Shown: positions 22,529-31,191 of the stretch, in pieces
How positions within the stretch are numbered: the stretch's first letter is position 1
Layout of the letters: the number at the start of each line of letters is the position of its first letter
Origin: Candidatus Parachristensenella avicola
GTDB lineage: Bacteria; Bacillota; Clostridia; Christensenellales; UMGS416
NCBI GenBank assembly: GCA_904420205.1
Contig: CAJFUN010000030.1
Location: 62,001 to 126,000 of the forward strand
Direction of reading: 5' to 3'
Length of the DNA stretch: 64,000 nucleotides
The notes under the pieces: model-generated
Told to the model about the DNA's origin: nothing
Seen by the model: only the letters and a program-made list of their open reading frames with translations
Databases searched by the model: none
Made by a program: the position numbers and the translations under genes

Positions 22529-23335
22529 TTATGCCTGGGGGGAAGCCGCGCCCTTGGTCACGGAGATCGCCGTCACCTGGGCGGGATTGGATTTAGCGAT
22601 CTGGCCGGAATAGACCACGGTAACGGTATCGTCCACCGCAGGCTGATCCATGCCCTCCATCAGCGTGCCCTGGGGGCAAACCACCTTGACCTTGCCTTCG
22701 GCGGTATCCTCGATCACAAAGGCATCGGCGTCCACCTCCGTGACTTTACCGCTCAGGGTCGGCAGCGTTTCCACAACCTCCACCGTGGTGGCGACCATGT
22801 TCTCCGGGGCGGTGGCGCCGGGGGTGGCTGAAGGCATGGGGGAGGCACTGGCGTCCGGCGACGCGCTGGGCGCGGCCGTTGTCGTCATCGCGCCTGCCAC
22901 GCTGGTGGCGGCATCGCTCATATCAGTCGTATCGCTGGGCTCAGGCAGCACGCCCAGACCCATCTCCGGCGTAGCATAGCCCACAATGACCAGCTGGTTT
23001 TCCTTGAGCTCGTCCACCTTGGTCACGCCCACAAGCTGGGTGGAGGTATCCACCTTAATGGTGCAGGTGCCGTATTTTGGCACGTCGGATAGCGAGACGT
23101 TCTCGCCCTCCACCTTGGTAATTTTGCCGTGCAGGTAATGGGTCATATTGGCCGCTACGCCCGCCGTGGCGCTGGGTTCAGGGCTCGAGGCGTCGGTCGG
23201 CGCCATAGATGTGGTCGTCGTGGCGGTAGCCATCGGAGTAGGCGTGGTTGTGGTGGTGGGATTGTTCGTTGAGCAGGCCACCAGCGGCAGCGCGACGAGA
23301 CAAACCAGCACCAAAGCCATGGTTATCTTTTTCAT
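22529..23335 (-). CDS. Surface lipoprotein with two small beta domains and Ser/Thr/Pro linkers
   Basis: The product has 268 residues from ATG 23335. A lipoprotein signal peptide is clear: basic MKKIT, a hydrophobic core, and lipobox LVAC with Cys ~21. Two related beta segments follow: HGKITKVEGENVSLSDV...TCTIKVDTSTQLVG (~70-110) and SGKVTEVDADAFVIED...GKVKVV (~190-225). They resemble the DUF5666 / OB-like fold. Low-complexity linkers rich in Thr, Ser, Pro and Ala precede and separate them. It is presumably anchored to the outer face of the membrane. The role is unknown. The spacing of AAAGGA to the ATG is long (13 nt). Confidence 0.8.
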   Translation of the reverse strand: MKKITMALVLVCLVALPLVACSTNNPTTTTTPTPMATATTTTSMAPTDASSPEPSATAGVAANMTHYLHGKITKVEGENVSLSDVPKYGTCTIKVDTSTQLVGVTKVDELKENQLVIVGYATPEMGLGVLPEPSDTTDMSDAATSVAGAMTTTAAPSASPDASASPMPSATPGATAPENMVATTVEVVETLPTLSGKVTEVDADAFVIEDTAEGKVKVVCPQGTLMEGMDQPAVDDTVTVVYSGQIAKSNPAQVTAISVTKGAASPQA

Positions 23336-23515
23336 GATGGGTTGCACATCCTTTCGTCTTCGGGCCTTTTCATGAAGTCCCTAGCAAAAGGTTTCCCAAA
23401 AATGTTTTTTTCATGAGTGCTTGTCACGATTTGGCAAAACAAATTTTTTCGGCAGGAAAACAAGCCCGGCAGGTGGAATAGTTGCATAACGTTATTTGAA
23501 GGAAAGGAACGATTC

Positions 23516-24352
23516 ATGTCTAATATCCGATTGATTGCCACTGACCTGGACGGTACGTTTTTCGATTCCAACTCCGGGATCATTCCCGCCAACGTAGCCG
23601 CCTTCCGCGACGCACAGGCCGCCGGGATCGCCGTGGCCATCTGTTCCGGACGCTGCCCCGTGGATATCCGCTATGTCCACCGCCAGATGAACCTGGATAC
23701 CTGGATTATCGGCTTTAACGGCGCCATTGTGCGGGAGCCCGGCGCTCAGGCCGATATTTTCTGCCAGCCGCTGGCGCGTGATGCTCTGGAGCCGCTGCTG
23801 ACTTTTCTGGAGGAAGATCAGGACGTTTACTATAATATGTGCACCGTAGGCCTGCGGTATTTGATGGCCCGCGGCCGTCATCGGGCGCGGGCTGAATCCG
23901 GCCGCTTGCATCTTGGGGCGCATGGCGTACAGACCCATTTTATCAAAAGCTGGCATGAGATCCCCGAAGCGGAACTGGACCGCTGCATGAAGGTGATTGC
24001 CAGCAGCCCTGACCGTTCCGAGGCCGAAAGGCTGAAGCGCGATGCCGCTCGGGCTGGATTCCCGCTCACCATCACATCCTCCTGGTGGAACAATATCGAG
24101 GTGGTGGCCCGGGGCGTGGACAAAGGCGTGGGCATCCAGCGGTTATGCCGACACCTAGGGATCTCCACCGCAGACGTAATGGTATTGGGAGATCAAAAAA
24201 ACGATCTGCCCATGTTCCGGGTCGCCGGCTGGCCTGTAGCCATGGGCAACGGCGATGAGGCGGTCAAGACTGCCGCCCGGATCATTACCGCCTCCAATGA
24301 CGAGGCCGGCGTGGCCCAAGCGGTACGGCGGTATGCCCTGATGCAGAGCTAG
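23516..24352 (+). CDS. Cof-type HAD superfamily phosphatase
   Basis: The product has 278 residues; GGAAAGGAA precedes the ATG at 23516. HAD motifs are visible: DLDGTFFDSNS (motif I), ICSGR (motif II), a conserved Lys in VDKGVGIQ, and VMVLGDQKNDLPMFRVAG (motif IV). The C2-type cap between motifs II and III places it in the Cof/YidA group, which hydrolyses sugar phosphates and similar small phosphates in the cytosol. It is 29 nt upstream of the GH78-like gene and co-transcribed with it, so it may act on a phosphorylated sugar from that pathway. Confidence 0.9.
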   Translation: MSNIRLIATDLDGTFFDSNSGIIPANVAAFRDAQAAGIAVAICSGRCPVDIRYVHRQMNLDTWIIGFNGAIVREPGAQADIFCQPLARDALEPLLTFLEEDQDVYYNMCTVGLRYLMARGRHRARAESGRLHLGAHGVQTHFIKSWHEIPEAELDRCMKVIASSPDRSEAERLKRDAARAGFPLTITSSWWNNIEVVARGVDKGVGIQRLCRHLGISTADVMVLGDQKNDLPMFRVAGWPVAMGNGDEAVKTAARIITASNDEAGVAQAVRRYALMQS

Positions 24353-24381
24353 CGCAAGCGACTACAGGAAAGGAGTCCGCC

Positions 24382-26511
24382 ATGTTTCTCTGCGCTCAAT
24401 CGGTCTGGCTGGCCGGCTTGGAAGATGAAATGAATGTAACAGCCGCTTTTTCGCTGGAGACCGGGCCGTTGGAAGGCACTGTGCTGCAGGTGGCCGCCGC
24501 CGATTTCTACCGGCTGTGGGTGAACGGACGCTTTGCCGCCTTCGGACCTGCGCGCACCGCCCGGGGCTATGCCCGGGTGGACGTGATTGCCCTGGATGCA
24601 TTTGACGGCGGCCCGCAGAACGAAATCGTCCTGGAGGTAGCCGGCTACCAATGCCGCAGCCTGTCCACGGTGAAGCAGCCGCCTTTCTTGCAGGCGGAGC
24701 TGCGCCGCGGCGGCCAAGCGCTCGCTTATACCGGCCGGGATTTTATTGGGCATCGCGTAAAAAGCCGGGTACAGCATGCCGAGCGCTATTCCTACCAGCG
24801 TCATTTCAGCGAGGTGTGGGATTTCCGCGGCGCAGCATCCCAGTGTTCCGGCTGCCCGCATCCCTGGACGTTGGTGGAGCGCCCGCTGAAGCTGCTGTGC
24901 CGGGCTGCGCCCTATCCCTGCTACAGCGCTCGGGGACTACCCGCCTGCCGGTCGGCCGGCCAGCTCCTCTATGACGCCACCCTGCCCTATCAGTCCGATA
25001 ACTTCTCTGTGCCTATCTCAGAGCGCTGGGGCGGCTTCACGCCCGATGTGATTGAGCACTTTCCCTATCGGTGGATCCAGCAGTGCCGCCAGCAGCCGCA
25101 GCGCCATGATGCTGCCTTGCCGCTGCCCCTGAAGGCCGGGGATTATGCGCTTTTCGATTTTGGCCGCATCGAAGTAGGGTTCCTGCGGCTAGTGGTGGAA
25201 GCCGCCGCCGACAGCGAGATCATTGTCGCTTTCAGTGAATATTGCTCCGGCGATCTTTTTTCCTTCACCGATATGCATGTGCAGAATACGGTCGACTTCC
25301 TGCTGGCCGCTGGGCAGCGGCGGGAGGTGATGAGTTTTGAACCCTACAGCTTCCGTTTTGTGCTGGTGGCGGTGCGCCAGGGGGAGCTTCACCTGGAGGG
25401 CTTCGGCATGACCGCCTTTGAGCGGGATATGTCGGCTGCGCCTATGCCGGAGCTGAGCAGCCCCGCCTTGGACCGGATCTACCGGGGCGCCCTGCGTACC
25501 TTTGCCCATAACGCGCTGGATCTGTATACCGATTGTCCCTCCCGCGAGCGGGCCGGTTGGCTGTGCGACTCCTACTTTACCGGCCGGACCGAATACGCGC
25601 TCTTTGGCTGCACGCCCACGGAGGACGCCTTTTTGGAAAACTATGCCCTTTACCCCCAGGGGGAAGGGCTCCCGGAGGGTGCGCTGCCTATGTGCTATCC
25701 TTCCGATATCCCGGATGATGGAAAGTTCATCCCCCAGTGGACCATGTGGTACATCCTGGAGGTGGAGGAATACGTTCACAACCGCAATCACGAGGAGCAG
25801 GCCGGCCGCTTCCGCAGCAGCGTATACCGTCTGCTGGACTTCTACCGGCGCTACGAGAACGAAGACGGCCTGCTGGAGCGCCTGCCCTCCTGGAATTTTG
25901 TCGAATGGAGCCAGGCCAACGACTGGACCCAGGACATCAATTACCCGACCAATTTTCTCTATGCCCAGGCGCTGGAATGCGCCGGCCGCCTATATGCAGA
26001 TGAGGACTGCCTGAAACGCAGCGCCCGGGTGCGTGCTACAGCGCTGGCTCAGTCTTTCGATGGCCGCTATTTCCTGGACCACGCCCAGCGAGATGCCGCC
26101 GGAAAGCTGCGCGTCGCCGGCGATATTTCGGAAATCGGGCAATACTACGCCGTCCTCTTCGGCGGATTGGATCTTAGCGCCCCCCGCTATCAACGGCTGC
26201 GCCAAAGCATCACCGGGGATTTCGCGCCCGGCAGCGCTGCCCGCGATCCCCGAATCGTGCCGGTCAACGCCTTTATCGGCGTGTACCTAAGGCTGGAAAC
26301 GCTATACCGTATGGGCGAATATGCGCTTATGCTGCGCGATATTGAGGACTTTTTCGGCCAAATGGAAGCCTATACCGGTACGCTATGGGAAAACCGGGAT
26401 TTCCATGGCAGCTATGACCATGGTTTCGCTTCCTATGTGGCTTCGCTGCTCATCGCCGCGCATCCTGGCCCGCACGCATCCCCCGCCCGGCATAGCCCGG
26501 ATGCCTTTTAA
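24382..26511 (+). CDS. GH78-like alpha-L-rhamnosidase-family six-hairpin glycosidase
   Basis: The product has 709 residues; GGAAAGGAG lies 9 nt before the ATG. The N-terminal beta-sandwich (~1-340) has the carbohydrate-binding look of GH78 (YRLWVNGRFAAFGPAR). The catalytic (alpha/alpha)6 barrel begins with LYTDCPSRERAGWLCDSYF (~381-400), the hallmark DCP.RER.GW stretch with the acidic residues of GH78. TDMHVQNTVDF and EWSQANDWTQD support the fold. No signal peptide, so intracellular. It probably removes alpha-rhamnose or a similar 6-deoxysugar. It forms an operon with the HAD phosphatase. A second, different GH78-like protein is at 36242. Confidence 0.85.
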   Translation: MFLCAQSVWLAGLEDEMNVTAAFSLETGPLEGTVLQVAAADFYRLWVNGRFAAFGPARTARGYARVDVIALDAFDGGPQNEIVLEVAGYQCRSLSTVKQPPFLQAELRRGGQALAYTGRDFIGHRVKSRVQHAERYSYQRHFSEVWDFRGAASQCSGCPHPWTLVERPLKLLCRAAPYPCYSARGLPACRSAGQLLYDATLPYQSDNFSVPISERWGGFTPDVIEHFPYRWIQQCRQQPQRHDAALPLPLKAGDYALFDFGRIEVGFLRLVVEAAADSEIIVAFSEYCSGDLFSFTDMHVQNTVDFLLAAGQRREVMSFEPYSFRFVLVAVRQGELHLEGFGMTAFERDMSAAPMPELSSPALDRIYRGALRTFAHNALDLYTDCPSRERAGWLCDSYFTGRTEYALFGCTPTEDAFLENYALYPQGEGLPEGALPMCYPSDIPDDGKFIPQWTMWYILEVEEYVHNRNHEEQAGRFRSSVYRLLDFYRRYENEDGLLERLPSWNFVEWSQANDWTQDINYPTNFLYAQALECAGRLYADEDCLKRSARVRATALAQSFDGRYFLDHAQRDAAGKLRVAGDISEIGQYYAVLFGGLDLSAPRYQRLRQSITGDFAPGSAARDPRIVPVNAFIGVYLRLETLYRMGEYALMLRDIEDFFGQMEAYTGTLWENRDFHGSYDHGFASYVASLLIAAHPGPHASPARHSPDAF

Positions 26512-26691
26512 CCGGCATGGCCCTGCGTTTGGGGCAACATACAGCGCGCTGGCACAATCCGGTGGACAGAAAGGCTCGTTGCGCGCTTCCTGCAGGCAAG
26601 CGGCCGTTTGATCCCTCGTTCCGATGCCTGGTCTTTATCAATGTAGGCTTGATAAACGCGGCAATCTGCTGCCGGCGGTTTTCAGAATAAG

Positions 26692-26719
26692 AAAAAATGC
26701 CCGCCTTCTTTGGCGGGCA
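26692..26719 (-). terminator. Terminator of the sulfatase-GNAT-PIG-L-DUF3592 operon
   Basis: TGCCCGCC (26698-26705) pairs with GGCGGGCA (26712-26719); on the minus strand TTTTTT follows. It is 66 nt past the stop at 26785. The 26512-26691 stretch upstream holds no recognisable gene. Confidence 0.85.
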
Positions 26720-26784
26720 GGCGGCTGGCAAACGCCTTGGGGCGGTTGTCAGCCGCTTTCTGTTTGGGGAATTGCATACTTGCT

Positions 26785-27261
26785 TTAGTGCTGCCGAATC
26801 TGAGGCATCACGCGCTCTACGTCCACATAATATTTTCGCTCGTCATACCGGTCCAGATAAACCGGCACCTGCGCCCCTGCCGTCAGGCCGGGGTGATAGG
26901 GCAGCATCTCGCTGCGATATTCGTGAAGCACGCCGTCGCGCAGGATACGGCAGATAACACGATAGGGGCAGCGGCCGTTAACCTGCACGTTGTGCTGCCG
27001 CACCACATCCACCACATCCGCCATTTCATAGTAGCCTTCCCGCATCAGCCGCTCCTTCAGCCGCTGCTTTTTCTTCTGATTCAGCAGGAAGCCGCCGCCA
27101 ATGCTCCCGAATACCAGGATCTGGACCCCCAGCACCAGGGCAACGATCAGCCTGGCCTCCCGCTGCTCCACCAGCATCATCACCGCCAGCAAAGCAACGG
27201 CCTCCAAACCTGCAACGGAAGCAAATACAACGCCCAATAACTTGATTGGATTACGCATCAC
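26785..27261 (-). CDS. DUF3592-like membrane protein
   Basis: The product has ~158 residues; AAGGAG lies 8 nt before a GTG at 27261 and 11 nt before an ATG at 27258. Two transmembrane helices (~8-28 and 40-60) are followed by a soluble beta domain: ADVVDVVRQHNVQVNGRCPY, VPVYLDRYDERKYYVDVE. The latter (PVYvD....KKYYVD) is typical of DUF3592-like proteins. Function unknown. It lies 58 nt behind the PIG-L gene and ahead of a terminator, so it is the last gene of that operon. Confidence 0.7.
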   Translation of the reverse strand: MMRNPIKLLGVVFASVAGLEAVALLAVMMLVEQREARLIVALVLGVQILVFGSIGGGFLLNQKKKQRLKERLMREGYYEMADVVDVVRQHNVQVNGRCPYRVICRILRDGVLHEYRSEMLPYHPGLTAGAQVPVYLDRYDERKYYVDVERVMPQIRQH

Positions 27262-27319
27262 AGCATCCGCTCCTTATCTTGCCACGGCATCCTTTGTTCC
27301 TTTTCTTCACCATAGTTGG

Positions 27320-28018
27320 CTAAAAGCCCTCCAAAACCTGCTTTTTCGTATATTCATCCACCGCGAAAGCTTCGGCATACCGCGTGCGGGCCAGGCAGCC
27401 CCGCAGGGCCATGAGGTGCTCATAATACTCCTTATACCGGAAAGACGGGCTATGCACGGCAAACCAATGCTTTTCGATGGCCTTCTGCCACAGATCAAAG
27501 CCCTGCGGCGAAACCTTGACATAGGTATAGGGGATAAATCCCTCGGCGTCCTCCCAATTTTCAGCATAATAGGGCCCGGCGGCAAAGTGGGCCGGCAGTT
27601 CCCGCTCAAAGGACGCAAGGCCCGCATAGAATTGGGCGTCCTTGACGATACGGTGCGTCAGCTCATGGTCCTTGTGCATGGAGTGCTTCCAGTGGGTTAA
27701 AAGCGCGCATGGCTTATATTTTCGGATCAAATCGGCCAGCATAAAGCGCACGGCTTCCGTGTCGGGCAGCTCGCCGTCGGCATAGGGAAAAACCACGCTT
27801 TCCCCATCCAGCATCTCAGCAAATTCCCGGGCCTCCCGCTCCTTCTGGATCCGATACGCCGCCACGCTTACACCCGGCGGATTGCCCTTCTCACCGCCGG
27901 TCAGGGCCACGGTCACCGCCTTATACCCCTCAAGCGACAGGCTGGCCAGCACCCCGCCGCAGGTGAGCTCCGCGTCTCCGACATGGCCGCCGATGGCCAT
28001 GATGCATTTTTGCTCCAT
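27320..28018 (-). CDS. PIG-L family deacetylase
   Basis: The product has 232 residues; AAGGAGGGTTGAG precedes the ATG at 28018. The zinc motif near the N-terminus is GGHVGDAELTCGG (H12, D15, E17), a variant of AHPDDE. The far histidine is in LLTHWKHSMHKDHELTH, which matches the H.DH segment of LmbE/PIG-L enzymes. These remove N-acetyl groups from N-acetylglucosamine-containing molecules or related amides. The substrate here is unknown. It starts 1 nt after the double GNAT gene, so an acetyltransferase and a deacetylase are co-expressed. Confidence 0.88.
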   Translation of the reverse strand: MEQKCIMAIGGHVGDAELTCGGVLASLSLEGYKAVTVALTGGEKGNPPGVSVAAYRIQKEREAREFAEMLDGESVVFPYADGELPDTEAVRFMLADLIRKYKPCALLTHWKHSMHKDHELTHRIVKDAQFYAGLASFERELPAHFAAGPYYAENWEDAEGFIPYTYVKVSPQGFDLWQKAIEKHWFAVHSPSFRYKEYYEHLMALRGCLARTRYAEAFAVDEYTKKQVLEGF

Positions 28019-28019
28019 C

Positions 28020-29003
28020 TCAACCCTCCTTGCGCATGTCGGCCCATACCCGCACAATCTTGAACCCCGCAGCCTCATAGATATTCCGCGCAGGATTATT
28101 CTCCCCGGTAAAAAGCGTCATATATCCGGCGCCCTGCTGCTTCAATCCCCGGCATAGGGCGGCGAACAGCGCCTTTCCGGCGCCAAGGCCCCGGTAGTCG
28201 GGGTGGATACCGATCCCCGCAAAGTAACCCCGTCCACTGGGCTGCACGGCCAGCGGGCCGGTAAAACCTGCCACGCGCCCTTGATGGACCACCACCAACA
28301 GCGGGTCGCCCCCGTCCGGCCGGTGAACGTTTTCCAGCACACGCTGACGCCAGTCTTCATTGCCTAAAGCATCCATGAGCTCGGCCAGGCCCTGGTGGGC
28401 CTTCGGATCATAGTAGGTGATCTCAATGCCCCGTTGAGACAAAACTGCCAGCCGCTGCGCCAAGGCCGCCGGATACTCATACTGCCCCAAGGGGAGGTAA
28501 TAAGCGTTCTGCATGGCGAAATCCCGGTAGCCCCGGTTTTTAAAGAATAGATACGCGCCGCTGGCCACATCGACGCCCGGAGCGTTGGGGTGGTCGTGTC
28601 CTGCTGTGCCTGGAATGATCCAGGTGAGATTCGCTGGGTTAAAGAACACGATTTCCAACTTTTCCGGTTGCCCTTCGGGCTGACTCGTCAGTTCCTCCTC
28701 CAGCCAAGACAGCAACCTCGTTCCCCATCCCTGGCGGCGCAGCGGCGCATCGACTGCGATAAAGCTGATATACGCCTTACCGGCCAGCGGCATAGACACG
28801 CCGCTGGCTAGGCCGGCGATTCGCCCTTCTTCCGTTTCCAGCAGCGCCGTATGCCGCCTCGCTTGGGGCAGACTACGCCAGAAGGCACCTTCAAAAGCCG
28901 CTTCATCCAGCTGCTTGTACAAGAGGGCGTCGTCTTGAATTAGACGGTTGACCCACTGACGAGCCTGAGATATGTGCTCTTGATCCAGGGAAATCATACG
29001 CAT
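28020..29003 (-). CDS. Tandem GNAT acetyltransferase
   Basis: The product has 327 residues; GGAGG lies 5 nt before the ATG at 29003, so I prefer it to the ATG at 29015. Two GNAT folds are visible. The first (~5-175) has FIAVDAPLRRQGWGTRLLSWL, the acetyl-CoA loop R.QGWGT. The second (~185-325) has GIGIHPDYRGLGAGKALFAAL and NPARNIYEAAGFKIV. Double GNAT proteins include mycothiol synthase-like enzymes. The acceptor is unknown. It lies between the sulfatase and PIG-L genes in one operon. Confidence 0.88.
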   Translation of the reverse strand: MRMISLDQEHISQARQWVNRLIQDDALLYKQLDEAAFEGAFWRSLPQARRHTALLETEEGRIAGLASGVSMPLAGKAYISFIAVDAPLRRQGWGTRLLSWLEEELTSQPEGQPEKLEIVFFNPANLTWIIPGTAGHDHPNAPGVDVASGAYLFFKNRGYRDFAMQNAYYLPLGQYEYPAALAQRLAVLSQRGIEITYYDPKAHQGLAELMDALGNEDWRQRVLENVHRPDGGDPLLVVVHQGRVAGFTGPLAVQPSGRGYFAGIGIHPDYRGLGAGKALFAALCRGLKQQGAGYMTLFTGENNPARNIYEAAGFKIVRVWADMRKEG

Positions 29004-29039
29004 GATGGCCTCCATCTGCCGCGATCAGCCCGCGGCCGG

Positions 29040-30446
29040 CTAGTCCCACGGATTCCAATTTGGGTTTATGGGGTTCACATAGCCCTGCACCTCGGTATCC
29101 CGCCAACGGCTCAGCAGAGCCGCCAGCTCCTCGACCCGGCCAGGCTCCCGTTCAGCCAGATTCACCGTTTCTGAGGGATCATCCCGCAGGTTATAGAGCT
29201 GATACGTACCCCGGCTTTCAAACTGCTCAATCAGTTTATAATCCCCCATCCGCATGGCGCACCCGGGCGTACCGCCTTGGTTGGAGTAATGGGGGTAATG
29301 CCAGAAAATGGGGCCTCGATCCAGGTGCTCACCGGACAAAAGCGGCATGATGGATACGCCGTCCACATGCTGCTCCGGGCGAAGCGGCAACCCTGCCGCT
29401 TCCAAGAGCGTAGGATAGAAATCCGGCGTGGTAAAATAATCACGGCAAAGGGAGCCCGGCTGCACCCGTCCAGGCCAACGGATCACGCAGGGCTCCCGCA
29501 GGCCGCCTTCTTCCAGCCACCCTTTACCCTCGCGCAGGGGGAAATTGCAGGTGGGCGAGCCCTCCGCCGTGGAAAGGCCGCCGTTATCGGACGTAAAGAG
29601 GACAAGCGTATCTTCCCAAAGGCCCAGGCGATCCAAGGCTTCGAGGATCCGACCGACGTTCTCATCCAGCTTTTCTACCATAGCCGCATAGACCGGATTG
29701 GACTGGAGCATTCTGCGCTGGATATGGCGGTCGCGCAGATGCTCCACCGAAAACCGTTCCCCCTCCGCCATGGGGTCGATCCGGTCAAGACCCATCCTCC
29801 GCGCTTTACGGCGGTATTTTTCCACCAGGGCTTCCGGCGCCTGAAGGGGAATATGAACCAGATAAAACCACAGGTTCAGAAAGAAGGGCCGGCCGGCGTC
29901 CCGCTGCTCCATCAGGCGGATCGCCTCATCGGTCAGCCAGTCGTCCAAGTATTGGCCTTCGGGGCCATTGGGCACGCCGGGTATATTCCACGGCGAAAAA
30001 TAGCCCTCGATGGGGCTGCCCCAGTGGCTTCCGCCCACATTCACATCAAAGCCATGAGCGCTTGTAATCGCATCCCCGTCGCCCAGGTGCCACTTGCCCA
30101 CATGCCAAGTCTGATAGCCGCCGGCCGCCAGAGCTTGCGCCAGGGTGAATTCCTCCTCCGGCAAATGATCCACATAGGGCGCGTCAGCCAAGCGTCCGGC
30201 CGGGAAGTCAGGGCGCGTCCAGTCGATCCAGTTGGTGACGCCCACCCGGGCGGGATATTTCCCCGTCAGCAGGCTGGCCCGGGTAGGCGAACACACCGGG
30301 CAGGAGGCATAGCACTGGGAGAACAGCATTCCCTGCGCGGCCAAGCGGTCGATATGGGGCGTCTCATAAAAGGATGAGCCCGTTACCCCCAGATCCTTAT
30401 AGCCCATATCGTCCACCAGCATCAGCAGTATATTGGGTTGATTCAT
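29040..30446 (-). CDS. Type I (formylglycine) sulfatase, Cys-type
   Basis: The product has 468 residues; AAAGGGGGAG precedes the ATG at 30446. Sulfatase motifs are MLVDDMGYKDLG (Ca2+-binding Asp12, Asp13), the formylglycine site C52-S-P-T-R in CPVCSPTRASLLTGKYP, HVGKWHLGD, and LVLFTSDNGGL. A Cys at position 52 needs an anaerobic sulfatase-maturating enzyme or FGE, and none is in the window. No signal peptide is seen, so a cytosolic location is likely. It probably desulfates a host or plant glycan fragment. First gene of the operon with a consensus promoter. Confidence 0.92.
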   Translation of the reverse strand: MNQPNILLMLVDDMGYKDLGVTGSSFYETPHIDRLAAQGMLFSQCYASCPVCSPTRASLLTGKYPARVGVTNWIDWTRPDFPAGRLADAPYVDHLPEEEFTLAQALAAGGYQTWHVGKWHLGDGDAITSAHGFDVNVGGSHWGSPIEGYFSPWNIPGVPNGPEGQYLDDWLTDEAIRLMEQRDAGRPFFLNLWFYLVHIPLQAPEALVEKYRRKARRMGLDRIDPMAEGERFSVEHLRDRHIQRRMLQSNPVYAAMVEKLDENVGRILEALDRLGLWEDTLVLFTSDNGGLSTAEGSPTCNFPLREGKGWLEEGGLREPCVIRWPGRVQPGSLCRDYFTTPDFYPTLLEAAGLPLRPEQHVDGVSIMPLLSGEHLDRGPIFWHYPHYSNQGGTPGCAMRMGDYKLIEQFESRGTYQLYNLRDDPSETVNLAEREPGRVEELAALLSRWRDTEVQGYVNPINPNWNPWD

Positions 30447-30480
30447 AAATTCTCCCCCTTTACGCAGCAACTTTACCATT

Positions 30481-30509
30481 ATTGAACCACATCCGCCGTG
30501 CACTGTCAA
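30481..30509 (-). promoter_or_regulatory. Promoter of the sulfatase operon
   Basis: On the minus strand, TTGACA (30509-30504) and TTCAAT (30486-30481) are separated by 17 nt, about 35 nt before the ATG at 30446. Confidence 0.7.
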
Positions 30510-30623
30510 CAAAGCTGGGGCTGTCTGGAACTAATCCAGGAGACCGCCGTCTATTAAGTTGCCTAATCAAATTAGGAAATAGGAAAGCAACAGGCCCACC
30601 TGCCTGTAAGGAAGGAGTCTATC

Positions 30624-31100
30624 ATGAAAAAATCTATTGCCACGGTTGCTCTAGGCCTCGCTGTGATGATGCTGGCCCTGCTGGCCGGCTGCTCGTCCCA
30701 GCCCCAGGTGAAGGATGTCCCCGTTGAAGAAATCGCCGCCAAGGTGATTCCCGAAGAGCTTAAAAACACGATGATGGAGTCGGACGAGGCCATCGTGTCC
30801 GAGGCCACCGGCCTGGATCTAAGCCTGATTGAAGAAGGCAAGTATTACGATCCCATGATGAACGTCCGCGTCTTTACCTGCTATATCGCAAAGGTGAAAA
30901 ACGCTTCCGATGTGGAGACGGTAAAAGCCGGATTTGAGAAGCGCCTTAAAGCCCAGCAGGACGCCTTTGCCCAGTATCTGCCCGACCAGTATGAGCTGGC
31001 GCTCAAAGGGCAGGTTGTGTCCCAAGGGAATTACGTCATGCTGGCTATCCTGGAAGATACGCCGGCGGCGGTGAGCGCCTTTCAGGATATGCTGAAGTAG
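30624..31100 (+). CDS. DUF4358-type lipoprotein
   Basis: The product has 158 residues; AAGGAAGGAG precedes the ATG. A lipoprotein signal is clear: MKKSIATVALGLAVMMLAL then LLAGC with Cys ~23. The mature part (VEEIAAKVIPEELKNTMMES, YYDPMMNVRVFTCYIAKVKNASDVETVKAGFEKRL) matches DUF4358, a small alpha/beta lipoprotein often found next to MBOAT and DHHW genes in Clostridia. It is anchored at the outer face of the membrane, perhaps as an accessory of the acyl-transfer machinery downstream. The link is from genomic context. Confidence 0.85.
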   Translation: MKKSIATVALGLAVMMLALLAGCSSQPQVKDVPVEEIAAKVIPEELKNTMMESDEAIVSEATGLDLSLIEEGKYYDPMMNVRVFTCYIAKVKNASDVETVKAGFEKRLKAQQDAFAQYLPDQYELALKGQVVSQGNYVMLAILEDTPAAVSAFQDMLK

Positions 31101-31191
31101 GCCCTATGCTTCCCCCTTCCCGGTATGATACACTGGAAGGGGATTTTTTTATTTCCTTATGAATCGATGAATGCTGGAAAGGCGGGTCATC

